Assembly: GCF_030936135.1 (NCBI RefSeq)
Contig: NC_082605.1
Coordinates: forward strand, 18,558,261 to 18,622,260
DNA length: 64,000 nt
Reading direction: 5' to 3'
Source of the DNA: Gavia stellata
Taxonomy: Eukaryota; Chordata; Aves; Gaviiformes; Gaviidae
The notes beneath the pieces were generated by a model. That model did no database searches and had not been told where the DNA came from. It saw only the letters and a program-made list of their open reading frames with translations. Position numbers and translations under genes: made by a program. The first letter of the stretch is position 1; every line of letters starts with the position of its first letter. Positions 12,549 through 25,400 of the stretch are shown here, in pieces.

Positions 12549-14206
12549 CATTATCTACTTCTAATGAAGACTGTGTTGGATTGCTGCTGTTGTTGCCTGT
12601 TGATGGTGATAGGATATTGGTGCTAAGCAGAAGTTACTGCTAGAAACACTTCTATCGGGTCTTATGTGTTTAAGCAAACTGTCATTAGACAGAGTGATTT
12701 TCAAGGGGTACAAAGCAGAAACTGCAGAAGATGCACTGAATTGCCTTAGACATCTTCACTTCCCAGGAAAATGTCAGTTCTTGCTGGTATTTGACATGAA
12801 AACTGTGGTTGGGTATGTAAATACAATAGCAGATGAACAGACCTGAAGAGGATTGAGAAAAGATGCTAAAGGCCCAGGACTGGTTTTGCAGAGTAGGCAT
12901 CCTTTTGTCTGACCTTTCAGTTGCAAGGTAGTTTGGTCTCGTAGGTTGAAGCCTCATTCTTTCACGAGATTGCTGTTCGGTTCCCTGCCGTGAAGCTGAT
13001 TTCCTTGGCTCAAGGGGGCCAAAAGCACTGTCTGTTGCTTGCAGGGATATATCCACAGTTGTGTCAAGCTAAAATCCTGTTTCCACCAACAGTGCAGCCA
13101 AGGCGGTTTCCCATCACACAATGCCAGGGCACTGTGCTGAGTCCGGGGTGAACGGCTGCTCCCCTGGGATGGAGAGGCTGTCCCCAGCACATGCAGCCTC
13201 TGTCCTAGGGAAAGAGGAAGGGCTTCTTTTTACAAAGAACCGATGAAATGATGTAAAAGACTGGCACAACCAGATGAGAAAAATCCTCTCCTACTTAACA
13301 GTGCCGACAGCCGCTGTTCTTTTTATTTCCTGGGGCTGAACCAGGGCTGTTTTGCAGAGAGTGGGACTAAATCCCATATCGAAACACCACAATGAATATT
13401 AGCTGTCAGAAAGGCCCTGATAGAAACACTAGATGATACAGACACAGCAATGAAGAGGAATATACCAGAGATGATTTCACTGCTCCAGAAGCTAATGAGC
13501 TTGTTAGAGGAAGACAGTATTATTAGCTCCTGCAGATACCTGCAGCCTGCCTTGCTCAATAAACTCCTGCTCATGGGGCTTGGTTTCCAGCGTGGGTTAT
13601 TGCAGAGCACAGGGCCCACATGGCTTCCATCCCATGACGCCATCCTGTAAAGCCCAGGGAATGCCGGCTGTGATGTGAACGGTGCTGCAGGCTCCCCAGA
13701 CACCTTCATGCACCCACTTAATCTCCTTCGGCTTCATCTTTCTGCATCTTTCACCTGGCACTATAGGGGCTGGGGGTTATGTTCAGCTACACCCATGGGA
13801 AGATGTTGAGAAAAAACTACTGCAGTGGTTTAATTCCTCGGGCAACCCTGGGCTGCTGTTTAACAGGGCTGTGGCCCCAGCTGTTAATCCAGCCTCTGCA
13901 GACCCCATAGCTTCCTCCCTTTACATTGTGGTGAGTAGTAAGTGAGTCCTATGGCCATACTGGAGTCATGTCTGCAACTTGCAGGTTGGGGAAGTCTGTA
14001 CGGGCGGGCAACGCCGTACGAGGGACAAGGTCAGCTGGCAGGCGCCGCCGGGCGACCGTCCTTCTGCAATCTTGACCACGTTTGATTTCAGGGGGGGATG
14101 TACATAATGGCTCAACTCAGCTTGAAAGCCCCTGGATGCGAGATCATTAGCCTTCTCATTTGGACAAGGTAGGTTCGTTTTTCTTAATGCGGCCAGTGTT
14201 ACAAAA

Positions 14207-14300
14207 ATCAAAGATCAAAGTTCGCCCGATGCCTTTCAAAGCCAAGCGGCGTATCTTCTGATTGGGCTCTTAAATAAAAGCCGCACAACCACCCTTTGAA
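14207..14300. promoter_or_regulatory. Candidate TCF/LEF site cluster
   Basis: ATCAAAG twice in direct tandem (14207-14213 and 14214-14220), TTCAAAG at 14235-14241, and CTTTGAA at 14294-14300 on the other strand. The tandem pair also resembles a DR1 nuclear-receptor site (AGATCAAAGTTCG). Confidence 0.35.
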
Positions 14301-14877
14301 AGTGCACGGACCTGAGAGTAAATGTTGCATTATGCATGGGAAACACCGAGAGCAAATGCTTTTATCAGCAAGAGTGATCAGGGCTGGCTATTAGCTTAAC
14401 ACAGCACTAAGAGGACAAAAATTGGGCCTGTTGATGCGTTTGAGGGAGGTTATGAGGTGTAATGAGTTTTCCTCTTGGAGGGGCAGGACTGGAGTTGGAA
14501 CACAGGCAGCCTCCTCCATGGGCAGCAGAGGTGAAACGGGATCTCCAAAGAGGGCCGGGACGCACAGCCCAGCCGGTGTGTCTCTGTTACCCCCAGCACC
14601 GTCAGGGATGCACATCCTAGGGCTGCTGCTGCCTCCTTTCTGTAAGCAGCTTCAAAAGCAAATATGTGGTGCTCACACCAGCCTGGCAAGAACCTCACTC
14701 TGTGCCTTAATACGGCCAACACGGCAAAGTCTGAGCAGCTCCGTATGTAACAGAAGATGCTTCCAGCCCTTTGCACGTCAAATAGTTTGTGTGAAACAGT
14801 TTGGCAGCAAAGGAAGCTCCAGCAGCTCTCGAGGTTACGGGAACGAGGAGAGAAGGCTGAGATGTTGGGGTGAAATT

Positions 14878-14980
14878 GTGGACCTCTGGAGACTCTTCTT
14901 GGCTCTGCTACAGACTTTCTGTGTGACATTAGCTCTACTTTTTTTGCTCAAGCAATGATTTTCATTTGCTGAAGATGGGG
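14878..14980 (+). mobile_element. MIR-like (CORE-type) SINE remnant
   Basis: Ordered matches to the tRNA-derived SINE body: CTTGGCTCTGCTACAGACTT, then CTGTGTGACATTAG, GCTCAAGCAA, and ending AAGATGGGG. This resembles the sense-strand MIR-type layout (TCTGCCAC...TGTGTGACC...CAAGTCAC...AAAATGGGG). Divergent and old. Confidence 0.55.
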
Positions 14981-17900
14981 CCCTTCATCTTTTTTGGTCT
15001 CGGTTCTCTCTTGGTAGATAGAAAATGCTTCCTTTTCTCTAAGGGGCTCTCGGGAAGCACGTCTGTTCTCACCACTGAGGTGCTCGCAGATTGAGGTGAT
15101 GAGAAACCTATAAAAACAAATCCAGCTCTCTCAGAACTGAAGAAAATGAAATGGGAAACAAATGTTCACCCCAGATTAGAATAAGCGCAGAGGGATCACT
15201 TGCTCCATTAAAAAAAAAAAGAGTAATTCTGCACATTTTGGTCTCCATTTGGTGTCAAACTGCACAGCTGTGAGTACTCCAGGGTGAAATGACAACCCAT
15301 CCCTGAGGTCGCTCTTACGAATGCTGCGCCTTCAGAAAGACGACAGTTTTAAACAATTTGTTCCTAATTGAAAGAGGTCACATGAGACTGACTTTACAAA
15401 GTTTACATAACAAAGAGTAATTCTGTTAAGTAAAATGATTAATTCCTGTCATTGCACATCAAACGGAGCAGTTACAAAACAGTATTGTCTATGCTCGCAT
15501 TGCATTGAAAGCCATTTTTTCTCCAGTTTCCCTTCCCATAACGCAACCTTTTGACAGAGCCTTAACTCTTTGGTGTTATTCAGCGGAAGAATTTGTGAAT
15601 GGGAAGCGAGTAGGCTGCCATGGACGTGTGAGATATGCTACACTGGTGTGGTGGCAGGCAAAAGACAACAGCTCTTTAGAGTGGACCCAGCTTACCCGGG
15701 GACCTAGTGCAATGAGAAATGCTTGCCAGTACAATGCGTTGGTTGTCACCCTTCCTCGGCACAATGAGTCACTGAGAGAGAATCACAACCCCAAAATGGC
15801 AGATTCTTCCTTTGAAATGCTTCCACGGTGTGTTGCGCAGACATGTCAAGGACCCCGAACAGCAAACGGCTGAGTAATTTGGTGCTTGGATAGCCTGGGA
15901 GAACACGGGTATCTTCATGTCCATCACACTGTTTACTTACAAGTCCATGAGGTAGCATGCTGGCTGTTCAGAGAGACTGAAAAACCTAGGGAGTCCCTGT
16001 GTGATACATGCAGATCTGATAGGCGGAGAACCTTTGGCTTTGGAGCAGTCCCCTGTTACTGCTATAGAGCCAGCTCCAGCTTTGGAGCGGAGGCTGTATA
16101 TCCCTATGGCTGCAGGGAGACCAGATGCGCTACCCTGTGCATGGGGATAGAGGTCCTTTGCTGTTCTCAGGACAATCCTGTGTCTGTGGGTGCTGGAAGA
16201 CACCTTCCTGACTCGCTAAGCAGGGGGGTGGTGTTTGCCCTCACTGCTGATGAAGAGCATAGGCAGACTGGGGAAAGGCTGGGATGCACTGGGGTGCACA
16301 GCTTTGCTGGAGAGCTATGCTGCAGCTTGGGCTGGGGTTAAAGCCTGCTGCTGGATTTTAATATTATGTTTGCCGCACATCATGAAGTTTTGTGGCACTC
16401 CTTTTCTTGCCTGCTTGTCCCTCCACTCACCTTTTTATTGCCAAGACAGTCTCTTTCTTGCTTGGTAAGTGGCCATAAGAGCCACAGAGAAAGGAGGTGC
16501 TGAGACTGGTGAGGGTATAGGGGACAGAGGACACAAATTTGTGCTTAATCAGGCTGTAGTTCTGCAGGTCCTGAAATTTCTTGTTTGTTCAAATAGTTCG
16601 GGATTTGCTTGTGTGTAAATATACCTTTGCCCAGTCTGTGGAGTATAAGTGACTTTCCTGTAAGAACTTATTCTTGCTTGCTTATTCAATGTAGAGCATT
16701 TATTTGCTCCCTTCATGTTTTTTCTCATTACAGTCCCTTTCCTTCCCTTTATCCAGCCTCCCCTTGGGTCTCTCCTTCCTTGCCTGCATTTCAATTCAAA
16801 GCCCTGTTGGAGTTTTCCATTCTCTTCTAGGGCTGAGTCACTGACTTTTGTCAGCCTCCCACCATGGATGGCAAAGGGGAGGGGGAAGAGAAAGAAGAAA
16901 CAGACAGAAATTGCTTCAACACCAGCCAAAAGCTGCATAAAAAGGCCCAAATGTTATGGCATCTGAAATAAAATCAAGCACAAGCAAGCCCTGCCAAATC
17001 TCCCTTGAAATGCTGGAAATCTGGAAGTGTTCAGCACAGCTAAAAAGCAGCTTTCTAGCCTAAATGTCGGTGGAGGGGTCAGGGCACATATCCTGCTTTG
17101 CAGGTAGGACATCTGTGTTCTTGGTCCTTTCCAGGCACAGCCAGGCTCTGCATCCCTTACCTGTTGTGAGGGCATTTGCTCTGCAGAGAGATGATGCCAC
17201 GACTCTTGCTGCAGTTTGGTGGCCTGATAGCCAACATGCGGTAGAGTTTGAGTTAATCTCCCGATGAGCACATGGTGGAGCAGTACAAAGGACCTCTGCC
17301 CACCTAACTCACTCCCAGCCCCGGTCCTGCCCCTGGCACCCTGCTGGAGCCAAGGGCAAGAAAGGGTTGGGTCTGCTGCTACTTCCTAGTGCCGACTTCA
17401 GCCTTGATCGTGCAAAGACCAAGCTTTGGACTGACTTTCATATAGTCCTCCCAACCTGTGCTCAGGCTGCCAGGCATGCAATACAAATCTATGCCCTATA
17501 CAAATCATCCAGTACCTCTTTTTTCCTACTTTTTCATGGCAATGGATCTTGTTTCCAATTACTGAGAAATCTGCCAAGTCTAATTAATCTGTCTGGGATG
17601 ATGGCATGTTTCCCTATGTTGAAATCAGACTCCTTTTTCTAGTAGGAAACTCTAGGCACAGCATGGCATCCAGAGTCCCAGAGCCTTTCCACTTGCCATT
17701 GGCAGCTCTGCACCCCACTGAGAGTCTCAATCGTGGGTGCAAGGAGTGCTCAGACTTTAAAGTCCTCACCTGCAGCCCCACAGAACGTCTGAAACTCCTG
17801 CAGCCTGGCCATTGCTTTCCCTGTTCAGGTGGAAATGATGGACCAAAACTTTTTTCCTAGCTGAAGTGTCTACATTGAGAAGACCTACCTCTCCTCGTCT

Positions 17901-19369
17901 TTGCTTGGAAAGAGAAGGGTCGAGAGTTGCTCCACAAGGACATCTGAGCTAGATTTTGTCCCTGCCTTTGATTATCTTCTGGAAGAGCCTGTTTTTCTCC
18001 ACTGACTATATGAGTACTAATCTTCTCACCATCACACCTCCTACATTGAACACCAACCCCCTCTGCACCCACCAACCTTGCAATGTCTTTCCAAGGCCCC
18101 GTGACAGACCTTGCCAGGTTTGCTCTCATGGCACTCAGCTCTGAAGGCTTGCAGAGAGTAGGTGAAGGTTCATTTAGATATAAACCCACTAAAACCTACT
18201 TTTGCCATAAAAGGCTATCACTGACAAGTCCCAGGCATTTTCTACACCTCTTGCTATAAATCTAAGCAGTTTTAACTGTATTTACTTATTTATTTGTGCC
18301 ACCAGCTAATCTGTTCTGCTGGGAAAGCAGATTTTGTATTGTTTCTCATTTCAGAGACATTTTTCCATCTCTTTCATGTGCTAAATCACAAGCTCTCTAA
18401 TGTTGCAATCCATTTTTCTCCATAAAAGTGTTTAATAATGATAGATTAGATTGGCCCTTCTGACAGATTAGATAGGTTTTTAGTTTTGGCCTTTGATGAA
18501 ATTACAAGGGAGAGCACGAGGCAAGTAGTAAAAAATGTCCTCGTAGTGAAAGGTTTGACTTCTTATCTTCATAGATTAGCACCCTGCCTCTGCAAATAGC
18601 TTTAAGAAAGCTTAATGAGTCCGTGGGGACTGGCTGTTATCGAGAATAGTTGCTCTCTGGGGACTTGAAGGGCAAGGAGCAGCCACTTTGATTTAATGAG
18701 TAAAAATATACTGTGCTGCCCACTGCAAGGGCCATTAAAGAAAGGAGGCCATGGGCTTTCTTACTGCTGCACATACATTGTCCTCTCTCCCTCATGTACT
18801 CTTACTTTAAAACATTTTGAGAAATCCCAGTACAACCAGTGTAACCAGGCCGGGTAGAAGCTGGTGGTTTAAGTACTTGGTTCTGTCCACGGCTGGGTCC
18901 GGCCAGCCAGGAAAGAGAAGACAAGACCTGGAGTCTGGGACAGGACATGCATTGGCAAACCAGTGTGATTTCCATCTAATAAAGACAAGTCTGAGGACAT
19001 CGTCTGCCCATCTGCACCTTTCCCATGATATATATTCATGGCAGACCAACATTGGCTCTCTCTGTCTCCATGAGCTGGGTAGAACTTTTAGGAGCTTGGA
19101 GATGAACACACCCAAGTGCACCCTACTGTTGCACCCATGCCTGTGATGAGCTGTGCTCCACAGCTGTCACTAGTATGAAAGGAGACTTGGCACCAGAAGG
19201 ATACCAAGTGGATGGGAAAGATGGAAACCAAAGCCCTTAATGTCCTTTTCAGTTGCAAATGTGTTGGAAGGACCTTAGAAAAAAAGCTCTTGCAGAGAGT
19301 CTATGAAGCACAAAATATGCTCTGAAAATAACACGGGTCAAGTGTTTCCAGGAGAAGCAGGGATGTATG

Positions 19370-19575
19370 TATTGAGCTTGTAGAAGCTGTGGTTGAGGCA
19401 CCATCTGGAGCAATGCATATGATTTCGGTTGCCCACGTTCAAAGACGTGTAGCTGAAACGGATGCATGGGAAGGCTGCATGACAGTGAGGCAATGGGGAA
19501 TCTGTCAGAGAAGAAGCTAAACCAGCTTGTTTAGTCTGGCAAAGATGAAGGGTGAGAGGGTGGTCCCGATAAATA
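19370..19575 (+). mobile_element. Decayed CR1/L2-type LINE fragment (3' part of ORF2)
   Basis: Conceptual translation of the + strand, ignoring stops, gives pieces in the order expected near the C-terminus of CR1-clade reverse transcriptase proteins: HLEQC..F near 19400, a Pro/Phe-Lys-Asp segment, then REEAKPACLVWQR...RG resembling the conserved LFSLEKRRLRGD region near 19505-19560. Several stops and indels show an old inactive copy. CR1 is the dominant bird LINE; an L2-like source is possible. Confidence 0.5.
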
Positions 19576-20195
19576 TACATTTGCAAAGCAAGGCCCCATA
19601 TTTATTTATTTTTTCATTAGATCAGTTTTAAAAATGGGAAACCTGATTTTTGTTTTTTGAAAAATAAATGCATTAGAGTTCGCAGTCATTTCCACATCTC
19701 AGAATCCTGAAATCGTTCCGTTTTACAGAATTTTTCAAGTGTTCCCTCTTTTATCTTGTTTTCCAGAGGGCCTAGTTCACAGGTAGGAGGAGGTGGTGGA
19801 GCACTGGAGAGGTGGGTCCTGCCAAGGAGGACCCGTACCTACAGGAGCTGTGTGGGAAGGCAGGCAGTCTTCAGGTACGTCCTCCATATCTCGCACTCCA
19901 CGGTTGTGTTTGCTCCTTGATAGCCATGTGGACAAGTGAGCCCATCTTCCTGAGGCCAAAATCCCCGAGGCAGCCTCAGTCCAGCAGACAAAGAGCTGGA
20001 GGTTCGGTCACTCAGGGGAATCTGGCTGTTTCCAGGCCAAAGGAGGACATTATCCTTCTGTGCGGACTTTTCTGATCCCCAAATCTGCCCATTGCTTCCT
20101 CCTGCAGCAAGGGCATCGCAGGGAACATCTTATGGCAGTTCCACCACAGACTACTGCTTTTATTTTTAATTAACTCAGAATGTTCTCTTTTCAAC

Positions 20196-20515
20196 AAATC
20201 GAAGCCAAAAGGACGTCCTGGGCCTTTGCATTGTGGCTCAGCGCCTTAAGGAACGTCCCGGTCTCGGAGGGGCTGCAGGACTCCCTTCCCTATAGGGGAG
20301 GGGCCCGGGTTTCATCTGCCTGGGTGGTGCGGTGCCCTATAGAAGTGCCATAGCCCCGGGGACCTTATATAGGGCTGAGCTGGGCACAGAGCTGCCAACC
20401 CCATAGGGGAGCTTTATAGGAGAGTGCTGGGATGTGGAAAGGACTCTCACAAAGCACAGTAGGTGACTTTGCCGAGCGAGAACACCACCTCCCCGCCTCG
20501 GGAATGCCAGCGTTC
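20196..20515. promoter_or_regulatory. Orphan CpG-rich cluster with repeated ATAGG motifs
   Basis: About 14 CpGs in 320 bp, well above the surrounding sequence. It encloses six motifs of the form CC..ATAGG or close to it: 20288-20298, 20335-20342, 20348-20353, 20363-20374, 20399-20409 and 20414-20420. CCTTATATAGGG at 20363 resembles a CArG or TATA element. May be an unannotated promoter or a degenerate repeat. Confidence 0.35.
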
Positions 20516-22456
20516 CTTTTTTGACCAAAAGAAAGAAAAGATCAGTGTGAAGCATGTGCGGATTTCTGAAGCCGTTCTCGCCCTGCAGCTCCCACCCATG
20601 GAAATGCTGATGGGGTGTCAAAGCAGCATCGTTTCCCATGAGGGAAAAGGAAACACGCCCTGCTGCCACAAAGCCCTTGTACCTCCCCAGAAAAGGCAGA
20701 TATGGCTGTCTCTGTGCAGAAATACCTTTTTTTTTTGGAAGCGGCTGCTGTGCTGCATCCCTGATCCAGATTCCAACAAAACGACTAGCTGGTTGATTAC
20801 GCAGTTGGTGAAAAAAGCAGCTTACACCACCACCAAGTCCTTCTCCTCTGAAATAAATCAGCCTCCGGGCTGCAGGCTCAGTTTCACGCCCCGGCAGCAG
20901 CCCCCGTGGCGTGCGAGCACTTTGAGAAACCGGGTTGCAAAGCAGGATCTGTGCCTTTCCCTCATGTTCCCGGATTAATTAGAAAAGGTTTCAAACTCTC
21001 CAAATACAATGATTTCCCTGCATTTTTTCAAATAAGCAATTTATTTTAGAAATAACACCTCAGCCTCCGGGAACTGTTATCTATGCAACTGTTTTTTATT
21101 AACTGCGGAGCGGGAATCCTAGGGGGCAAAACCACGAGCTTTCGGAAGATTGTAATATACTGCTAATTTGTAGTTATTTATTTATTTTACAAAAGGCATG
21201 AAAATTGAAAGGCGACCCAAGGATTATTTTAGTCTCCTTGGGTATTGTTTGTATTCTGGGGAAATCACTTGAAATTTCAGCACCGCCTTCTCATACAAAG
21301 GATATGTTATTAACATGCATATTCTTTGGCAGCTGTTCCACGTGTTTTTTGAACCAGGAAGGCATTTTTTATCTTGCTTGCATTTGAAAGGTGGAAAAGC
21401 TGTTTTTCCATTAGGGCAGATCATCAAGGGAAATACTTCAGGCTGGAAGAAATCAGTCACGGGAGTGTCAATTCAGCTGTGCAGGGCCCCATAGGAAAGC
21501 TCTGAGGAGTTTGGCTCTGTCTGGACTTTATCTAACACAGCAAACCATCTAGGTCTGGTGGCTTTTTGGTGCGGAGGGTGATATCCAGGGAGCCTGTGAG
21601 GATCGGTGGTGCAACCAGGCTTGGCTTGGAGAAAGAGAAGCTACAGCACCAGCTGTGCCGCTGAGGACTTTTAACTCATGACATGTGCTGGCCGAACCAG
21701 GTAGCGGGAGCAGATGCTGTGCCGAAGCCCCAGCTCCTCCTGGGCTGTGTGAGCACTCCAATGTGCTTTTGGCAAAGGAAGGGGATCAGCTCCCCTGTCA
21801 CCTGTAGCCCGGGCTGATAGGAGCTCCCTGTAATCCAGGCCAGCCCCGTGGAGGTCTACTCTGCTGTCAGGCTTTAGCCCCCGCAGTTTGGGTTAACCTG
21901 AATTAATTCAGCTGCTTTCTCTGGACATCAGTCCATGGGCTTTTCCGCTGCAGCAGGAGGATGAGTGAGGGTGGAGGAGCCATTTTCACCAGCATGGCTG
22001 GATCCAGAAGGGAATTTCTGTCCACAGGATGGGTTTGGAGCAGAGATGTAGCAGTGAGGTCCCCCCAGCGTGGCCGGGAGCAGCTCCTGCAGGCACCCCA
22101 GGGGAGGGCTCTGGCGGGGCTCCTCTGCGCTGCTGGACACCCCCCAGCATGATTTCATCTTTTGGCGTAAAAACACGTGCAGTTGTTTCACTGCTTGCTT
22201 TGTGCCTGTAACAAACACACCTGATAACGCTTCACTTTGGTTTTACCAAAACCGTTCATCAGGAGTGATCTTGTACATCACCTTGTACTACCAACCTCAT
22301 TTGCAGCCAACAGAATTAATGGCCCTGGCTGGCTCCCTTTCTTTCCCTACAGAAAGGGCACAGGTGAGAAGGGAACGTTCCAGCAAACAGCCAAAATGGG
22401 GTGTCCCAGCAAACAGGCCAGAGATGCGTCCCCCCGTTCTCACGGCGTGCAGGCAC

Positions 22457-22469
22457 TGCCCTCTAGTGC
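22457..22469 (-). promoter_or_regulatory. CTCF-like core motif
   Basis: TGCCCTCTAGTGC is the complement of the CTCF core CCASYAGRKGGCA with one mismatch (12 of 13). Confidence 0.4.
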
Positions 22470-25400
22470 TGCTGCCTTTGGGCATCGCTGGAAATATTAC
22501 AGAGAAAAACTGCGAGAGCAAAGCCCCGGTCGGAGCTGGCTTGGTGGCACAGACAGATGGTCATAAATCCCTGAGCTACTGTGCCAGCACCCTGGGCACG
22601 GGGTGGCCACGGTTGCTCTTCTCGCTGGAGGAGCTGCATCGGCTGTTGCCACGGTGGCCAGCGGTGAGGAGAAACTGGGGCCACCATGGAGAGGGGAGAT
22701 GCAGAGGAGAACCCTTTCAACATTGGGATTCCCCCCCTGGAGTCACAGGAAGAACTGGGCCATGCAGGTGATCGGTGGTGGCTCTGGAGGGATGTCCTCT
22801 CCTGGTGGTGCCTCATGTCCTCAATGTGGTGGCCAGGATCCTTGCAAGCTTGTGGCATATTCATGTTGGGAAGATTCCATACAACCCATCACACTCTGCT
22901 GCCACTAAACCAGCATGTTTCAACCAACAGGTGATGCCCAACACACACAAACTCCTGATGAAACAAATGCCACTGGCATATATGGGGAGAAAAGTTCAAT
23001 CTGTTTTGAATTAAGAAAATAGCAATGCTAATTTAGATTAGTGACTCCTTTTATATCTTTATTCCTTTTCTTTTTTCCTCTAAGAATTGTTTTTATTGTC
23101 TTGCAAGTGCTAAACATTTTATTGCTCCATTTTAATTTCTTGATCGCACTTTGTTTGCTGTTGGCTCCCGGCTCGAATCAGCTCTGCTTTCCAGAAGGGA
23201 AAAATGCTTTTTTTCTGGATGCATGCATGTTTAAAGAAAAAAAAAAGCCAAAAAATCCATCCTACCTCTGGTTTGAAGGAAATTGTCATCTGTACCCTCG
23301 GGAGCAGGCGAAAAGCTTTTCTATTAAAACACAATGAGAGAGGAAATTCGATCCATATGATTCACCGCACAGCCTCTTCCTTATTTCTGGCAGCATCCTC
23401 AGAGGATGTCTTTCATCTTCATATCATCTTGGCTGACACTAGCCACAATCCATGTACCACTCTCAACATATTTGAGCACAATTTTGTTGCTGAAAATGCC
23501 TCCCGTTTCTCAGCAAGGAAGATGTCATTTATTACTTCTACTCCATTAGTCTCTGGGGACTGAGCAGAAAGCAGGTTTCTTTTGCGTTAGCCGCTGTAAA
23601 TACACACAATTAAAAAATTGCCCACTACTTCTTACAGATGGAGACAAATGGGAATGGACCGACCCTCGGCAGCAGTCCCTTAGGGCAGAATTGGGGCCAG
23701 CTAAGGTGCTAGCAGCAGAGCTGTGCCGTGGAAAAACTGCCTCTTCTCTGCCCATCTCAGCTACGGGCACTGTGAAGGCCACAGCTTCAACAAATGGCCC
23801 TTCCACCCATACCCACACAGGTTCATGCAGCCAATTTCAGTGCCAGCAATGAGATGTCCCATGTGGGGCTGGTGGGCCCCAGAGGTATTCTTCTTGGAAA
23901 AGTCATGTCTTGAGAAATGCCTTAATTCTTCTGAATTAACGCAATCTCAATAGTCAAGTTTTTTGTCTTCTCCAAGTTCCAATTGACTAAAATGCCTCCA
24001 CTGAGACATCCTTCTTGAAACCAAGAGGACTAGATGACTAGGTTGACACATAGATATCCTGGTTTGATATCGGAAGAACAAGAATCAGGGTATCTCTCCC
24101 TGGGACACAGTGAAAATCTGGGCACAAGTGCTCTGTAGATTCTTGCTGCAACTGATACTCTGATACTTGATCCCCAGTGTAGATGGTGCCTCATTAACAG
24201 AAGAGTTTTACAAGAGCCACATCCCCACGCCGGCATCTTCCTTGCACAGCCAGAAAGTAACTCTCCTTCCTTTTAGTGAGCTGAAGTTCTGAGTTAAGAC
24301 TCATTTTTCTTTAAATGATATTTCACTGCTACAGTAAATGATCAATTTCTGTTCCTTGTAGCCAAGGTCAGGTGTTAGAGAATAATAGTCTCCTACCCTA
24401 GCCTTGCACACCGTGAAGAAATGATTTATTGCATTTCTAAAAGAGGATGCTTGACATTTCGAAAATGCAATGTAGTCCAACAGTAATTAAGCAAAAAGTA
24501 GACCGCTGAACAATTGATTGCCACTGTCAGCAAAGCCTGATTAACTCAGATGCTTGAAGAACTGTTTCTGCCACCTATGAATTAAAGGTTAGTAATTAAA
24601 TTTATGGGCCATGGCCACTGTCTCTGGATGGTACTTCACTTATAAGGGTCCCAGTGAAGAATAATCAGATGGAAAAAATGCAGGTTGTTAACTCAAAGAC
24701 TTTTTATTGAGAAACAGAGTGAAAAGTTCCTGAGGGCTGTGCCAGCCTACACACAGCATGATGTAGCGGTATCAGCCACTGGGAAACTTGCCTGAGGTGG
24801 CCAGCAAAGGCACATTTGGCAGGACTGATGTCCCAACGGGGTGAAGGAGCAATGTTCAAACTGAGAAGCAGGAGCTTGGCTTGAACAGGAATTTTAATTT
24901 GAAGGGATGAGCTTCAGTAACTTCTCTCCCACTTGGAGCCTTCAGGGTCAGTTCCTGATCCACCAGCCCAACTGCACAATGTTAAGCTTGATGCAGAAGT
25001 CACTGGTTGAGTTCTCCCAGTGATGGGAGAGGCCAGAGGGTGATCGCAGGAGCCCTTCTGTAATGCAAGCTGGTTATAATCACAGCTAGTAACAGGGAGT
25101 TTATTTTTGGGCCTGCCTGGCCAATGTGCAAAACAGATGACGGACAGCAGCTGCCATGAAAAATTGCTGAACCGTAAAGACAAGGGTCATCTCAATGTTA
25201 CCAAGGCCCCATATTTCAGGTCCTCCCTTGTGCAGGCTGAGCAACATGAAGGGCTCATGGGAATTTTCCATCCTTTCAAAGACCCAAATTTAGGGCTTAG
25301 GTGTTTAGGGTTTCAGGCCCTGCTTTGGGCTGGGGCTGCCTCATCTGAGACCCACTGACCCCAGGGTAGGCAAAAGGCAGAGTTTGTACCCAACCATGGG

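Larger units (their letters stand above)
9401..14000. other. Intergenic, moderately GC-rich, no gene recognised
   Basis: Patches of higher GC, for example 9430-9620 and 9780-10040, alternate with AT-rich sequence. It contains the POU palindrome at 11028-11041, the GCTGTGC minisatellite at 11298-11396 and a GT run at 12531-12548. Frames of up to 136 codons show no recognised similarity. Confidence 0.7.
14001..23000. other. Intergenic with old repeat remnants and CpG patches, no gene recognised
   Basis: Contains a TCF/LEF motif cluster at 14207-14300, a MIR-like remnant near 14878-14980, a LINE remnant near 19370-19575, a CpG/ATAGG cluster at 20196-20515 and a CTCF-like motif at 22457-22469. 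The longest frame (22070-22771, 233 codons, +) has a composition typical of chance GC-rich frames and no domain I recognise. Confidence 0.65.

Noticed and set aside
14422..14958. 178-codon + strand frame
   Set aside because: Its 3' end overlaps a MIR-like SINE remnant and a comparable frame is open on the opposite strand; no domain recognised.
22070..22771. 233-codon + strand frame, the longest in the desert
   Set aside because: GC-rich local sequence, other frames open over the same span, no recognised family and no splice context.
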